From Cellulomonas palmilytica (GTDB lineage: Bacteria; Actinomycetota; Actinomycetes; Actinomycetales; Cellulomonadaceae): a DNA stretch of 64,000 nt. Both the position numbers and the translations under genes were made by a program. The notes beneath the pieces were generated by a model. The model ran no database searches. It saw nothing but the letters and a program-made list of their open reading frames with translations, and was not told the origin of the DNA. The stretch is from the NCBI RefSeq assembly GCF_021590045.1, contig NZ_CP062221.1, forward strand, positions 930,001 through 994,000. Direction: 5' to 3'. Of the stretch, positions 1-7,978 are shown in pieces (positions within the stretch are counted from its first letter, which is position 1; every line of letters begins with the position of its first letter).

Positions 1-1
1 C

Positions 2-607
2 CCCGATGCGACGCTCTCGGACGTCGTCGCGATCCCCTACCGGGTGGCGGTCGGCATGGCCGGAAGTGACGTCACGGCCGCGATGACAGTGCGGACGGCA
101 CCGGGCGCGGGCACCGTCGTCGCGGACGTCGTGCGGCTCGCAGTGCGCCCGGACGCACCGCACGACCTCGCGTCGTCGCAGGTCGTCGACGTCTCCGCGC
201 TCCGCACCGGGGTCTCGACACAGCTCGACCGGCTCGCCGCCTGGGTGGGCGCGCTGCTGCTCGCGCTGACCGTCCTGCTCATCGGGAACGCGATGGTCGT
301 CTCCGTCATGTCCCGCACGAGCGAGATCGGGCTGCGCCGTGCGATCGGCGCGTCACGCTCACGGGTCGCGGCGATGTTCTGGACCGAGGGCGCGCTGAGC
401 GGTGCGGTCGGCGGGGTCACCGGCAGCGCGCTGGCGGCCGTCGCCGTCGTCGTCGTGGCCGCGGTGAACGGGTGGACGGCGTCCCTGAGCCCGGTCTGGG
501 TGCTCCTCGGCCCGACGGTCGGCCTGGCCGCCGGCGTGGTCTCGTCGCTCTACCCGGCCCTGCGCGCCGCCGCGGTCGAACCGGCGCAGGCGGTCCGCGC
601 CGACTAG
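2..607 (+). CDS. ABC transporter permease, FtsX/MacB type (5' truncated by window)
   Basis: This is the C-terminal 200 or so residues of an FtsX-family permease. Such integral membrane proteins pair with an ABC ATPase and act in lipoprotein or peptide export or in signalling. The visible part has a hydrophobic segment in the stretch with LLLALTVLLIGNAMVVSV, the conserved cytoplasmic motif SEIGLRRAIGASR that contacts the ATPase, two more hydrophobic segments, and a short Ala/Val-rich tail ending VEPAQAVRAD, all typical of the MacB/FtsX C-terminal domain. The reading frame is open to the left edge, so the start and the partner ATPase lie outside. The substrate is unknown. Confidence 0.85.
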   Translation, partial: PDATLSDVVAIPYRVAVGMAGSDVTAAMTVRTAPGAGTVVADVVRLAVRPDAPHDLASSQVVDVSALRTGVSTQLDRLAAWVGALLLALTVLLIGNAMVVSVMSRTSEIGLRRAIGASRSRVAAMFWTEGALSGAVGGVTGSALAAVAVVVVAAVNGWTASLSPVWVLLGPTVGLAAGVVSSLYPALRAAAVEPAQAVRAD

Positions 608-625
608 CTCCACCCGTTCTCGTGG

Positions 626-1225
626 TCAGAGGTGGGTGGGGGTGTAGCCCGTGCGGTCGGCGTTCGTGATGGGGCGCAGGACGCGCGCGGGGACTCCGGC
701 GGCGACGGTGTTCGCCGGGACGTCGCGCGTGACGACGCTGCCCGAGCCGATCACGGCGCCGTCCCCGATCGTCACGCCCGGGTTGATGGTGACCTGCCCG
801 CCCACCCACACGCGCGAGCCGATCGTCACGGGCCGCGCGTAGCAGGCGCCCGCGGCGCGCTCGGCGGGGTCGAGCGCGTGGTTGGAGGTGAAGATGCCGA
901 CGCGCGGGCCGAGCAGCACGTCGTCGCCGATGCTGATGCCGCCGCCGTCGAGCATCACGCAGTCGAAGTTGGCGTAGAAGTTCCGGCCGACGCTGATGTT
1001 GAACCCGAACTCGCACCGGAACGTGGGCTCGAGGTGGGCGCCCTCACCCGCGGCGGCGAGCAGGGCGCGCAGCAGCGCGAGGCGCTCGGGCGCGGGCCGG
1101 CCGAACGCGGCGTTGTACCGGTCGGTGGCGAGCACGGCCTGCTCGCGAGCGGCGACGAGCTCGGGGGTGAGGTCGTCGTACGTCGCGCCGGTGAGCATGT
1201 GGCGGCGCTGCGCGTCGAGGTCCAT
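626..1225 (-). CDS. Sugar O-acetyltransferase (maltose/galactoside acetyltransferase family)
   Basis: This 199-residue protein has the usual length for the LacA/Maa family, cytosolic trimers that move an acetyl group from acetyl-CoA to a sugar hydroxyl. An N-terminal cap region (the MLTGATYDD type of Maa domain) comes first, then left-handed beta-helix hexapeptide repeats such as ISIGDDVLLGP and VTIGDGAVIGSG. The catalytic-type His lies in FTSNHALDP. The start has a GGAG ribosome site just upstream, 16 bp after the ribokinase stop, so the two genes are probably one operon read leftwards. The physiological acceptor sugar cannot be told from sequence. A detoxification role for excess sugar is the usual view for the family. 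Confidence 0.85.
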   Translation of the reverse strand: MDLDAQRRHMLTGATYDDLTPELVAAREQAVLATDRYNAAFGRPAPERLALLRALLAAAGEGAHLEPTFRCEFGFNISVGRNFYANFDCVMLDGGGISIGDDVLLGPRVGIFTSNHALDPAERAAGACYARPVTIGSRVWVGGQVTINPGVTIGDGAVIGSGSVVTRDVPANTVAAGVPARVLRPITNADRTGYTPTHL

Positions 1226-1241
1226 GACGGTCTCCGGTGGC

Positions 1242-2168
1242 TCAGGGCAGCGGGTCGGCCGGTCCCGGGTAGGACGGCTGCGCGCCGAGGCGGGTCACCG
1301 AGTATGCCGCGACGCGCGTGGCGTGCGCGGACGCCGCGCGCAGGGGCTGACCGGCCGCGAGGCCGGCGGCCAGGGCGCCGACGAACGCGTCGCCCGCGCC
1401 GGTGGTGTCCACCGCCGTGACCGCGGGTGCGGGCAGCGAGAAGGCGCCGTCGTCGTCGTGCCCGACGAGCCCGGCCGCCCCGAGCGTGACGATCGCCGAC
1501 CGGGCGCCGAGGCCGGTGAGCTCGTGCGCGGCGGCTGCGGGGGAGTCGTGGACGCGGCCGAGCAGGACGGCGGCCTCGTGCTCGTTGACGACGAGCGGGT
1601 CGGCGAGGCGCAGCACCGCGCGCGGCAGGGCGGTGGCGGGTGCGGCGTTGAGCAGCACGCGCGTGCCGTGGTGGTGCGCGAGCCGGGCGGCGTGCTCGAC
1701 GGTCGGCAGCGGGATCTCGAGCTGCATCACGCACACCGCGGCCGCGGCGACGACCTCGGTCGCGGTCGCCACGGACGACTCCGTGACCTGCGCGTTCGCG
1801 CCCGGGACGACGACGATCGTGTTCTCGCCCGAGGCGGCGAGCGTGACGACGGCCAGCCCGGTCGCTCCGGTCACCTGCGCGACGTGCGTGAGGTCGACGT
1901 CGGCCGCGCGCAGCGCGGACAGCGCGACGTGCGCGTACGGGTCGTCGCCGACGGCCCCGACGATCGCGACGCGCGCGCCCTGGCGTGCGGCGGCGACGGC
2001 CTGGTTGGCCCCCTTGCCGCCGGGCAGCGTCACGGACGAGGTCCCGAGCAGCGTCTCGCCGGGCGAGGGGTGCCGGTCGACCCGCACGACGAGGTCCGCG
2101 TTGACGGACCCCACGACGACGACGTCGGTGGCCCCCGCTCCGGGCCGGTGCCCCTGGCTCACACCCAT
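1242..2168 (-). CDS. rbsK: Ribokinase (PfkB family)
   Basis: This 308-residue PfkB-family kinase phosphorylates ribose at O5 in the cytosol before entry into the pentose phosphate pathway. The N-terminal signature GSVNADLVVRVDRHPSPGET and the substrate loop PGGKGANQAVAAARQG are classic for ribokinase. The C-terminal DTTGAGDAFVGALAAGLA contains the catalytic Asp and the anion hole. The ATG at 2168 is preferred over an upstream in-frame start because GGGAGGGG lies just before it. It is divergent from the GH43 gene, and a strong palindrome sits between them. A related nucleoside or sugar kinase cannot be excluded, but the motifs favour ribokinase. Confidence 0.85.
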   Translation of the reverse strand: MGVSQGHRPGAGATDVVVVGSVNADLVVRVDRHPSPGETLLGTSSVTLPGGKGANQAVAAARQGARVAIVGAVGDDPYAHVALSALRAADVDLTHVAQVTGATGLAVVTLAASGENTIVVVPGANAQVTESSVATATEVVAAAAVCVMQLEIPLPTVEHAARLAHHHGTRVLLNAAPATALPRAVLRLADPLVVNEHEAAVLLGRVHDSPAAAAHELTGLGARSAIVTLGAAGLVGHDDDGAFSLPAPAVTAVDTTGAGDAFVGALAAGLAAGQPLRAASAHATRVAAYSVTRLGAQPSYPGPADPLP

Positions 2169-2240
2169 CCGTCCCCTCCCGCGCCACCGGCCCCGAGTCT
2201 GACACCGCACCACCCGCGCGAGCGCCGGTGCGAGCCGGAA

Positions 2241-2281
2241 CGGGTGGAGAAACGCTCGCCAGGTGAGCGTTTCTCCACCCG
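2241..2281. promoter_or_regulatory. Perfect 17-bp inverted repeat, candidate LacI operator
   Basis: The arms CGGGTGGAGAAACGCTC (2241-2257) and its exact complement (2265-2281) are separated by 7 nt. The repeat lies between the divergent ribokinase and GH43 genes, about 70 bp from one start and 33 bp from the other, with a LacI regulator gene just downstream. A transcription terminator is unlikely between two divergent starts, so an operator is the better reading. Confidence 0.5.
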
Positions 2282-2313
2282 CACGCCCGACCGGCCGTGG
2301 CAGGGTGGTCGCC

Positions 2314-3768
2314 GTGCCGATGCCGTCGCGTCCCGTGATCCCGGGGTTCCACCCCGACCCCTCCGTGTGCCGGGTGGGGGAGACCTACTACCTGGCGTGC
2401 TCGAGCTTCGAGTACGCACCGGGGGTGCCGGTCTTCACCTCCGACGACCTGCTGTCGTGGACGCCGGTCGGCCACGCGCTGCACACCCCGGAGCAGCTGA
2501 AGGTGGCGGACGCGAACCCGTCGGGCGGCATCTACGCCCCGACGCTGCGTCACCACGACGGCCGGTTCTGGATGATCACGACGAACGTGTCGGACGGTCC
2601 GGGCCACCTGCTGGTCACGGCGGAGGACCCGGCGGGCCCGTGGAGCGCGCCGGTGCGGATCGAGGGTGCGGGCGGGATCGACCCGGACATCGCGTGGGAC
2701 GACGACGGCACGTGCTACCTCACGTGGTGCGACCAGGGCCTGCGCCAGGCGGTGCTGGACCCGGCGACGGGTGCGCTGCTCACGGAGCCGCGCCTGGTGT
2801 GGGAGGGCACGGGCGGCGAGCACGTCGAGGGCCCGCACCTGTACCGGGTGGACGGCCGGTGGTACCTGATGGCCGCGGAGGGCGGCACGGCCGCGGGGCA
2901 CATGGAGACGATCGCGCGCGGCCCGTCGCCGTCGGGCCCGTGGGAGCCGTGCCCGCACAACCCGGTCCTGACCGCGCGCAGCACGGGCGCGGTGGTGCGC
3001 AGCACGGGCCACGCGGACCTGGTGCAGCGGCCGGACGGGTCGTGGGCGATGGTGTTCCTGGGTGTGCGGCCGCGCGGCTACTTCCCGGCGTTCCACGTGC
3101 GGGGTCGCGAGACGTACGCGGTGCAGATCGACTGGGTCGACGGCTGGCCGGTGGTCGGGGAGCCGATCGAGCCCGACGAGGTCGCGCCGGTCCGCGAGCA
3201 CGGTCCGGCGGACTCGTGGGTGGGTGCGCACGTGTTCCCCGAGCAGGTGCTGCGCCGCGCGGGCGACGTGTGGGAGCTGTCGGCGCAGCCGGCGGGGCGC
3301 ACGTTCGTCGGGCGGCGGCAGGAGCACGAGACGGTGCTCGCGCACGCGCGCGTCGAGGCCGGGCCGGGTGTGGTCGGCGGGCTCGAGGTGCGCATGGACC
3401 CGCTGCACGCGGTGACGCTCGAGGTCGAGGGCTCGCGGGTGCGCGCGGTCGCGCGAGTGGGGACGCTGACGTCGGTGCTCGGCGAGGCGGACGTGGACGA
3501 CGACGCGCTGCTGGAGGTCGCGGTGCGCCCGTCGCCGAAGGGCCGGTTCGACATCCGTCGCGGGCCCGACGAGATCGTCGCGACGGTCGAGGACGCGCAG
3601 GGCCGCCGTGAGCTCGGCCGGCTCGACGGGCGTTACCTGTCGACCGAGGTCGCGGGCGGTTTCACGGGTCGCATGGTGGGGGTGGTCGCGGAGCGCGGCA
3701 CGCTCGTCGTGCGGTCGTTCGAATACCGGGGTCACGACGAGCCGATGGGCCCCGACTGGTACCTGTGA
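2314..3768 (+). CDS. Glycoside hydrolase family 43 (xylosidase/arabinofuranosidase type)
   Basis: This 484-residue cytosolic glycosidase has no signal peptide. It has a five-bladed propeller followed by a C-terminal beta-sandwich domain. The three GH43 acidic residues can be placed: the general base Asp in GFHPDPSV near the N-terminus, the pKa-modulating Asp in GGIDPDIAWDD, and the general acid Glu in HVEGPHLYR. The family cleaves xylosides or arabinosides, so it likely trims imported hemicellulose oligosaccharides. The GTG at 2314 follows an AGGGTGG ribosome site. An in-frame GTG at 2263 falls inside the palindrome and is less likely. The gene is tail-to-tail with its probable LacI regulator. 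Confidence 0.85.
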   Translation: MPMPSRPVIPGFHPDPSVCRVGETYYLACSSFEYAPGVPVFTSDDLLSWTPVGHALHTPEQLKVADANPSGGIYAPTLRHHDGRFWMITTNVSDGPGHLLVTAEDPAGPWSAPVRIEGAGGIDPDIAWDDDGTCYLTWCDQGLRQAVLDPATGALLTEPRLVWEGTGGEHVEGPHLYRVDGRWYLMAAEGGTAAGHMETIARGPSPSGPWEPCPHNPVLTARSTGAVVRSTGHADLVQRPDGSWAMVFLGVRPRGYFPAFHVRGRETYAVQIDWVDGWPVVGEPIEPDEVAPVREHGPADSWVGAHVFPEQVLRRAGDVWELSAQPAGRTFVGRRQEHETVLAHARVEAGPGVVGGLEVRMDPLHAVTLEVEGSRVRAVARVGTLTSVLGEADVDDDALLEVAVRPSPKGRFDIRRGPDEIVATVEDAQGRRELGRLDGRYLSTEVAGGFTGRMVGVVAERGTLVVRSFEYRGHDEPMGPDWYL

Positions 3769-3786
3769 CGCGCGCCCCGGCGGGGG

Positions 3787-4794
3787 TCAGGACGAGCCGC
3801 GCTTGACGACGAGCGTCGGCGTCCCGGTCCGCGCGGTGGCGGGCGGCTCGTCGCCGGCGACGACGGCGACGATGCGTCGTGCGAGCCCGTGCGCCTCGGT
3901 CGCCAGGTCGAGGCGCACGCTCGTCAGGGGCGGGCACGCGTACCGCGCGGCGGACGAGTCGTCGACGCCGATGACACCCACCTGCCCGGGCACGTCGACG
4001 CCCGCGTCGCGCAGCGCCGCGAGCACGGGCAGCGCGGTCCCGTCGTCGAACGCGCACACGCCGACGCGCTCGTCGGACTCGCGCCACTGCCGCGCGAGCG
4101 CGGCCAGGCGGTCGTCGGCGACGAACCGCTCGACGGCGGCCCCGGCGACGTCGCTGACCCCCGCCCACCGGCCGTCGGCGCGCCCGGCGTACCCGCTCTC
4201 GGCGGGCTCGACGAACACGAGGCGCTCGTACCCGCGGGACAGCAGGTGGCCGGCCTGCGTGCCGCCGATGTCCTGCTGCGCGATGGTCAGCGTGCGGGGG
4301 TTGCCGGGGTAGTCGGCGAGGTAGGCGGGCACGTACGGGATGTGCTGCACGTCGAGGTGCGCCTCGTCGTCGGCGTCGAGCGGCGCGAGGGAGACGACGG
4401 CCGCGGGCGTCATCGCGGCGAGCACGTCGGCGGCCGACGAGGTGCTGGTGACGTGCGTGACGGTGACGTACCCGAGCGCGGCGAGCTCGGTGGTCACGGA
4501 TCGCGTGAAGTCCGACAGCGTCTCGGTGCGCACCCACGGTGGCGTGAGCAGCAGGACGAGCCGCGAGCGGCCGGAGCGCAGCGCGCGGGCGGCGGCGGAC
4601 GGGACGTAGCCGAGCCGACGGGAGGCGTCGAGCACGGCGCGGCGGGTCGGCTCGGAGATCGTCTGGGACGGCGTGCGGTTGAGGACGAACCCGACCGTGG
4701 CGCGCGAGACCCCGGCGGCCTCCGCGACGTCTCGACTCGTGGGACGGCGGGTTCCACGGCCTGACGCGGGCGGGGCGAGGCGGTCGTCGGGCAT
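3787..4794 (-). CDS. LacI family transcriptional regulator
   Basis: This 335-residue sugar-responsive repressor has an N-terminal helix-turn-helix (TSRDVAEAAGVSRATVGFVLN) with a hinge helix, followed by a periplasmic-binding-protein-like effector domain ending in the typical GVIGVDDSSAARY and PPLTSVRLD segments. The ATG at 4794 has GAGGAGG 5 nt upstream. Its promoter must lie inside the neighbouring lyase remnant. The gene converges on GH43 with an 18-bp gap, so it most likely controls GH43 and perhaps the ribokinase pair through the palindrome at 2241-2281. Confidence 0.85.
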   Translation of the reverse strand: MPDDRLAPPASGRGTRRPTSRDVAEAAGVSRATVGFVLNRTPSQTISEPTRRAVLDASRRLGYVPSAAARALRSGRSRLVLLLTPPWVRTETLSDFTRSVTTELAALGYVTVTHVTSTSSAADVLAAMTPAAVVSLAPLDADDEAHLDVQHIPYVPAYLADYPGNPRTLTIAQQDIGGTQAGHLLSRGYERLVFVEPAESGYAGRADGRWAGVSDVAGAAVERFVADDRLAALARQWRESDERVGVCAFDDGTALPVLAALRDAGVDVPGQVGVIGVDDSSAARYACPPLTSVRLDLATEAHGLARRIVAVVAGDEPPATARTGTPTLVVKRGSS

Positions 4795-4818
4795 CGGCGC
4801 CTCCTCTCGTCGGCCGCG

Positions 4819-5145
4819 GTGAAGGTCGGGCGGGCGGACGGCGTGGTCCCGGGTCTCGGCAACGTCGACGCGGCCGCCTACGTGCGGCTGTGGGACCTCG
4901 CGGGCGAGGGCCGCTGGGACGAGGTGCGCGAGGTGCAGGACCGCATCGCCGCGCTGTTCGAGATCGTGTTCCAGCCGCAGGGTCGCTCGGGCGACGCCGC
5001 GGGCGTGGGTGCGTTCAAGGCCGCGTGCGAGGAGCAGGGCCTGATCGCCACGCGCACGACCGCGTTCCCGGTGCGCCCGCTGGACGACGAGACCGCGGCG
5101 AAGGTCGCGGCGATCGTCCGCGAGTCCGGCCTGGTCCGTGTCTGA
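4819..5145 (+). pseudogene. Remnant of N-acetylneuraminate lyase / DHDPS-family gene (C-terminal third only)
   Basis: The 108 codons match the last third of the dihydrodipicolinate synthase/N-acetylneuraminate lyase family: DGVVPGLGNVDAAAYVRLWD, then a C-terminal helical segment with FKAACEEQGLI and a PVRPLDDETAAKV stretch. Members are about 300 residues long with the active site (Tyr and Schiff-base Lys) in the missing N-terminal two thirds, so the product cannot be an active lyase. The upstream DNA is only 24 bp to the LacI start and encodes no more of the barrel. The remnant overlaps the ROK kinase by 8 bp and runs into NanE, which is why NanA is the likeliest ancestor. A deletion that fused the LacI region to the nan operon would explain it. 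Confidence 0.75.
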
Positions 5146-6127
5146 CCTGCACGACCAGCCGCAGGTGTCGCACGCCGACGACGAGCCCACCCCGCTCGTC
5201 GTCGGCGTCGACGTCGGCGGCACCAAGATCGCCGCGGCGACGGTCGACCGGGCCGGCCGCCTGGGGCCGCTCGTGCAGCGCCCGACGAACGCGGCGCGCG
5301 GCCCGCAGGCCGTGCTGGACGCGGTCGCCGAGGCCGTGCACGCGGTCGTCGCGGACGACCCCCGGCCGCTCGCCGCGGTCGGCATCGGGACGGCCGGCGT
5401 GGTGGACGTGACGCGCGGCGTCATCGTGTCGGCCACCTCGACGTTCCCGCACTGGGTCGGCACGCGCGTGCGCGACGAGGTCGCGCTGCGGCTGCGGGCG
5501 GCGTCCCGCACCGAGGCGGGGCCGGCGGTGCACGTGGAGAACGACGTGGACGCGCACGCCGCGGGGGAGTCGTGGCTCGGTGCCGCGCGGGGCGCGTCGT
5601 CGGCGCTGCTCGTCGCGGTCGGCACGGGAGTCGGCGGTGCCGTGGTGCTCGACGGCCGCACGTGGCGCGGTGCGCACCATGTCGCGGGCGAGATCGCGCA
5701 CGTGCCCGTGCCCGGTGCCGAGCTGCTGCCGTGCACGTGCGGCCGCGCGGGGCACCTCGAGGCGATCGGCGCGGGCCCTGCGATCCACCGGCGCTACCTC
5801 GCGCTCGGCGGGGACCCGGCGAGCCCGGACACGCGCGACGTCGTGGCGCGCGCCGAGGCGGGCGAGCCGCTCGCGGCGCGCGTGGTGCACGACGCCGCGA
5901 CGGTCGTGGGGCGTGCCATCGCGGGCGTCGCGAGCGTGCTGGACCCCGAGGTCGTCGTCGTGAGCGGCGGCGTCGCGCAGGCGCGCGGCACGTGGTGGCA
6001 GGCGCTGCAGGACGCGGTGCGCGCGGAGGTGGTCGACGCGCTCGCCGACCTGCCGGTGCGGCTCGCGGAGCTGGGCGGTGCGGCGCCGGTGGTCGGCGCG
6101 GCCCGCGGCGCGTGGGCGCTGCTCTGA
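5138..6127 (+). CDS. nanK: ROK family sugar kinase, probable N-acetylmannosamine kinase
   Basis: This 329-residue ROK kinase probably phosphorylates N-acetylmannosamine at O6 in the cytosol. The phosphate-binding loop is VGVDVGGTKIAAATVD near residue 24, a second ATP motif is GTGVGGAVVLDG, and the zinc site region reads GEIAHVPVPG followed by CTCGRAGHLEAIG. The usual third Cys of CxCGxxGCxE is His here, which may still bind zinc. The GTG start overlaps the lyase remnant by 8 bp, implying coupling to a once intact upstream gene. The next gene is NanE, the following step, which argues for ManNAc kinase over glucokinase. Confidence 0.8.
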   Translation: MSDLHDQPQVSHADDEPTPLVVGVDVGGTKIAAATVDRAGRLGPLVQRPTNAARGPQAVLDAVAEAVHAVVADDPRPLAAVGIGTAGVVDVTRGVIVSATSTFPHWVGTRVRDEVALRLRAASRTEAGPAVHVENDVDAHAAGESWLGAARGASSALLVAVGTGVGGAVVLDGRTWRGAHHVAGEIAHVPVPGAELLPCTCGRAGHLEAIGAGPAIHRRYLALGGDPASPDTRDVVARAEAGEPLAARVVHDAATVVGRAIAGVASVLDPEVVVVSGGVAQARGTWWQALQDAVRAEVVDALADLPVRLAELGGAAPVVGAARGAWALL

Positions 6128-6178
6128 ACGACTGACGTGCGCGGCCCGAGCAGGGGCCGGGCGGGAGAGAGGGAGCAC

Positions 6179-6901
6179 ATGGACGAGCACGAGGCCGCAC
6201 GGCGCGGCGTGCTGGAGACGATGCGCGGCGGCCTGGTCGTCTCGTGCCAGGCGTACCCGGGCGAGCCGATGCGCGACCCGCGCACGACCCTGCAGGTCGC
6301 GCAGTCGGTGGTGCGAGGCGGGGCCGTGGGCGTGCGCGTGCAGGGGCTCGAGGACGTCCGCGCGGTCGCGGGCGTGCTGGGCGTGCCCGTCGTGGGGCTG
6401 TGGAAGGACGGCGACGACCCCGTCTTCATCACCCCGACGCTCGAGCACGCGCTGGCGGTCGCGGAGGCGGGTGCCGACGTGGTCGCCCTCGACGGCACGC
6501 GCCGCCCGCGCCCGGACGGTCTGTCCCTGCGCGCGACGATCGCGGCGCTGCGCGAGCGGCACCCGGACGTCGCCGTCATGGCGGACTGCGGCTCGCTCGA
6601 CGACGCGCTGGCGGCGCAGGAGGCGGGCGCGGACTGCGTCGGCACGACGCTCGCGGGCTACACGGGGGAGCGGCCGAGGACGGACGGGCCGGACCTCGAG
6701 CTCGTCGCGCAGGTCGTCGCGGCGTGCTCGGTGCCGGTCGTCGTCGAGGGCCGCGTGCACACGCCCGCGCACGCCGCGCAGGCGCTCGCGCTGGGGGCGT
6801 CGTCGGTGTGCGTGGGGACGGCCATCACGCACCCGACGACGATCACGTCGTGGTTCGTCGAGGCGGTCACGGGTGAGCCCGTCCCGGGCCTGGGCCACTG
6901 A
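6179..6901 (+). CDS. nanE: N-acetylmannosamine-6-phosphate 2-epimerase
   Basis: This 240-residue TIM-barrel enzyme converts ManNAc-6-phosphate to GlcNAc-6-phosphate. Recognisable family segments are GGLVVSCQAYPGEPM at the N-terminus, VVGLWKDGDDP with the proton-shuttling Lys, VVALDGTRRPRP, ADCGSLDDALAAQEAGAD and GTTLAGYT. The ATG at 6179 is preferred over the GTG at 6137 because GAGAGAGGGAG sits directly before it. It follows the ROK kinase by about 50 bp on the same strand, and a strong hairpin follows its stop. No nagA deacetylase, the step linking NanE to NagB, is seen in the window. Confidence 0.9.
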   Translation: MDEHEAARRGVLETMRGGLVVSCQAYPGEPMRDPRTTLQVAQSVVRGGAVGVRVQGLEDVRAVAGVLGVPVVGLWKDGDDPVFITPTLEHALAVAEAGADVVALDGTRRPRPDGLSLRATIAALRERHPDVAVMADCGSLDDALAAQEAGADCVGTTLAGYTGERPRTDGPDLELVAQVVAACSVPVVVEGRVHTPAHAAQALALGASSVCVGTAITHPTTITSWFVEAVTGEPVPGLGH

Positions 6902-6904
6902 CGT

Positions 6905-6949
6905 ACGACGAGGCCCGCGCTCCCTGGCCGGGGGCGCGGGCCTCGTCGT
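6905..6949. terminator. Bidirectional hairpin terminator between nanE and nagB
   Basis: A perfect 16-bp stem, ACGACGAGGCCCGCGC (6905-6920) with its complement at 6934-6949 and a 13-nt loop, fills the gap between two convergent genes. There is no U-tract, as is common in high-GC actinobacteria. Confidence 0.75.
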
Positions 6950-6953
6950 CGGG

Positions 6954-7739
6954 TCAGACGCGCTGCCAGTCCGGCTTGTTCGCGTAGACCTCGCGGTAGT
7001 AGTCGGACAGGCGCAGGCGCGAGGCGGCGGCGGTGTCGACCAGGACGGTGACGTGCGGGTGGTGCTGCAGGATCGTGGCCGGCCACAGCGCGGACACGGG
7101 CCCCTCGACGAGCTGCGCGACGGCCTCGGCCTTGCCCGAGCCGGTCGCGAACAGCACCAGGTGGCGTGCGGCCATGATCGTGCCGAGGCCCTGCGTGAGG
7201 CAGTGGTGCGGCACGGCGTCGAGGTCGTCGTCGAAGAACCGGGCGTTGTCGAGGCGGGTCTGCGCGGTGAGCGTCTTGATGCGCGTGCGCGACGCGAACG
7301 ACGAGCCGGGCTCGTTGAACGCGACGTGCCCGTCGGAGCCGATGCCGAGGATCTGCAGGTCGACCCCGCCGGCGGCGGCGATCGCGTCCTCGTACGCGGC
7401 GCACGCGGCGGGCAGGTCGGCGGCGTTGCCGTCGGGGCCGTGCACGCGTGCGGGGTCGATGTCGATGTGCGAGGTGAGCTCGCGCTCGATGACGTGGCGG
7501 TACCGCTCGGGGTGCTCGTCGGGCAGGCCGACGTACTCGTCGAGCGTGAACGCGGTGGCCTGCGCGAACGAGATGCGGCCGGCGCGGTGCCGCGCGATGA
7601 GCTCGGTGTACAGCGGCAGCGGGCTCGACCCGGTCGCGAAGCCCAGCACGGCGGCGGGGTTCGCGGCGAGCAGCGCCTCGATGCGGTCGGCGACGGGTCC
7701 GACGCGGTCGGCCTCGTGCTCGGTGATGACGACTTCCAT
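6954..7739 (-). CDS. nagB: Glucosamine-6-phosphate deaminase
   Basis: This 261-residue cytosolic enzyme turns glucosamine-6-phosphate into fructose-6-phosphate and ammonia. The phosphate loop FATGSSPLPLY, the substrate segment AFTLDEYVGLP with the catalytic Asp, and the active-site strand GIGSDGHVAFNEPGSSF are all intact, and the length matches the family. The ATG has GAGGAGC upstream. It converges on nanE and is divergent from the GntR regulator, so all three are likely under the same amino-sugar control. Confidence 0.92.
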   Translation of the reverse strand: MEVVITEHEADRVGPVADRIEALLAANPAAVLGFATGSSPLPLYTELIARHRAGRISFAQATAFTLDEYVGLPDEHPERYRHVIERELTSHIDIDPARVHGPDGNAADLPAACAAYEDAIAAAGGVDLQILGIGSDGHVAFNEPGSSFASRTRIKTLTAQTRLDNARFFDDDLDAVPHHCLTQGLGTIMAARHLVLFATGSGKAEAVAQLVEGPVSALWPATILQHHPHVTVLVDTAAASRLRLSDYYREVYANKPDWQRV

Positions 7740-7978
7740 CGTGCTCCTCGGGTCTCACGCGCCGTCGCGCCCCCTGCGGCCCCCGGGCGGAACCCGGACG
7801 GCGGTCGCCCTGTGGGGTGCACCTGCGCCCAGGGCGTGGGATGCGGGCCGGAAGCCCTCACGCCCGGGCCGCGTCTCGCGAGACGATGGCGACCGCACAG
7901 AACGGGTAAACGCATGACGTCTGATGTCTGACGTAGTACTGTGCACTCTAGGTTTCCCGCTACACAGGGGTCAAGCAG
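7740..7978. promoter_or_regulatory. Divergent control region between nagB and gntR
   Basis: This 239-bp gap holds two candidate operator elements: a perfect 14-bp palindrome CGTCTCGCGAGACG (7872-7885), and a pair of inverted arms ACGTC/GACGT 8 nt apart inside an AT-richer stretch at 7915-7935. The neighbouring GntR protein is the natural candidate to bind one of them. Promoters for both directions must lie here, but I cannot fix their hexamers. Confidence 0.4.

Noticed and set aside
2263..2313. N-terminal extension of GH43 from the GTG at 2263
   Set aside because: The start falls inside the palindrome, the extra residues are Pro/Arg-rich, and a better ribosome site precedes 2314.
955..3735. 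Minus-strand frame of 926 codons across rbsK and GH43
   Set aside because: It conflicts with two well-recognised proteins and has only Arg/Ala/Pro-rich shadow sequence.
4819..5145. Intact small protein of 108 residues
   Set aside because: The sequence aligns only with the C-terminal part of a 300-residue enzyme family and lacks its own ribosome site.
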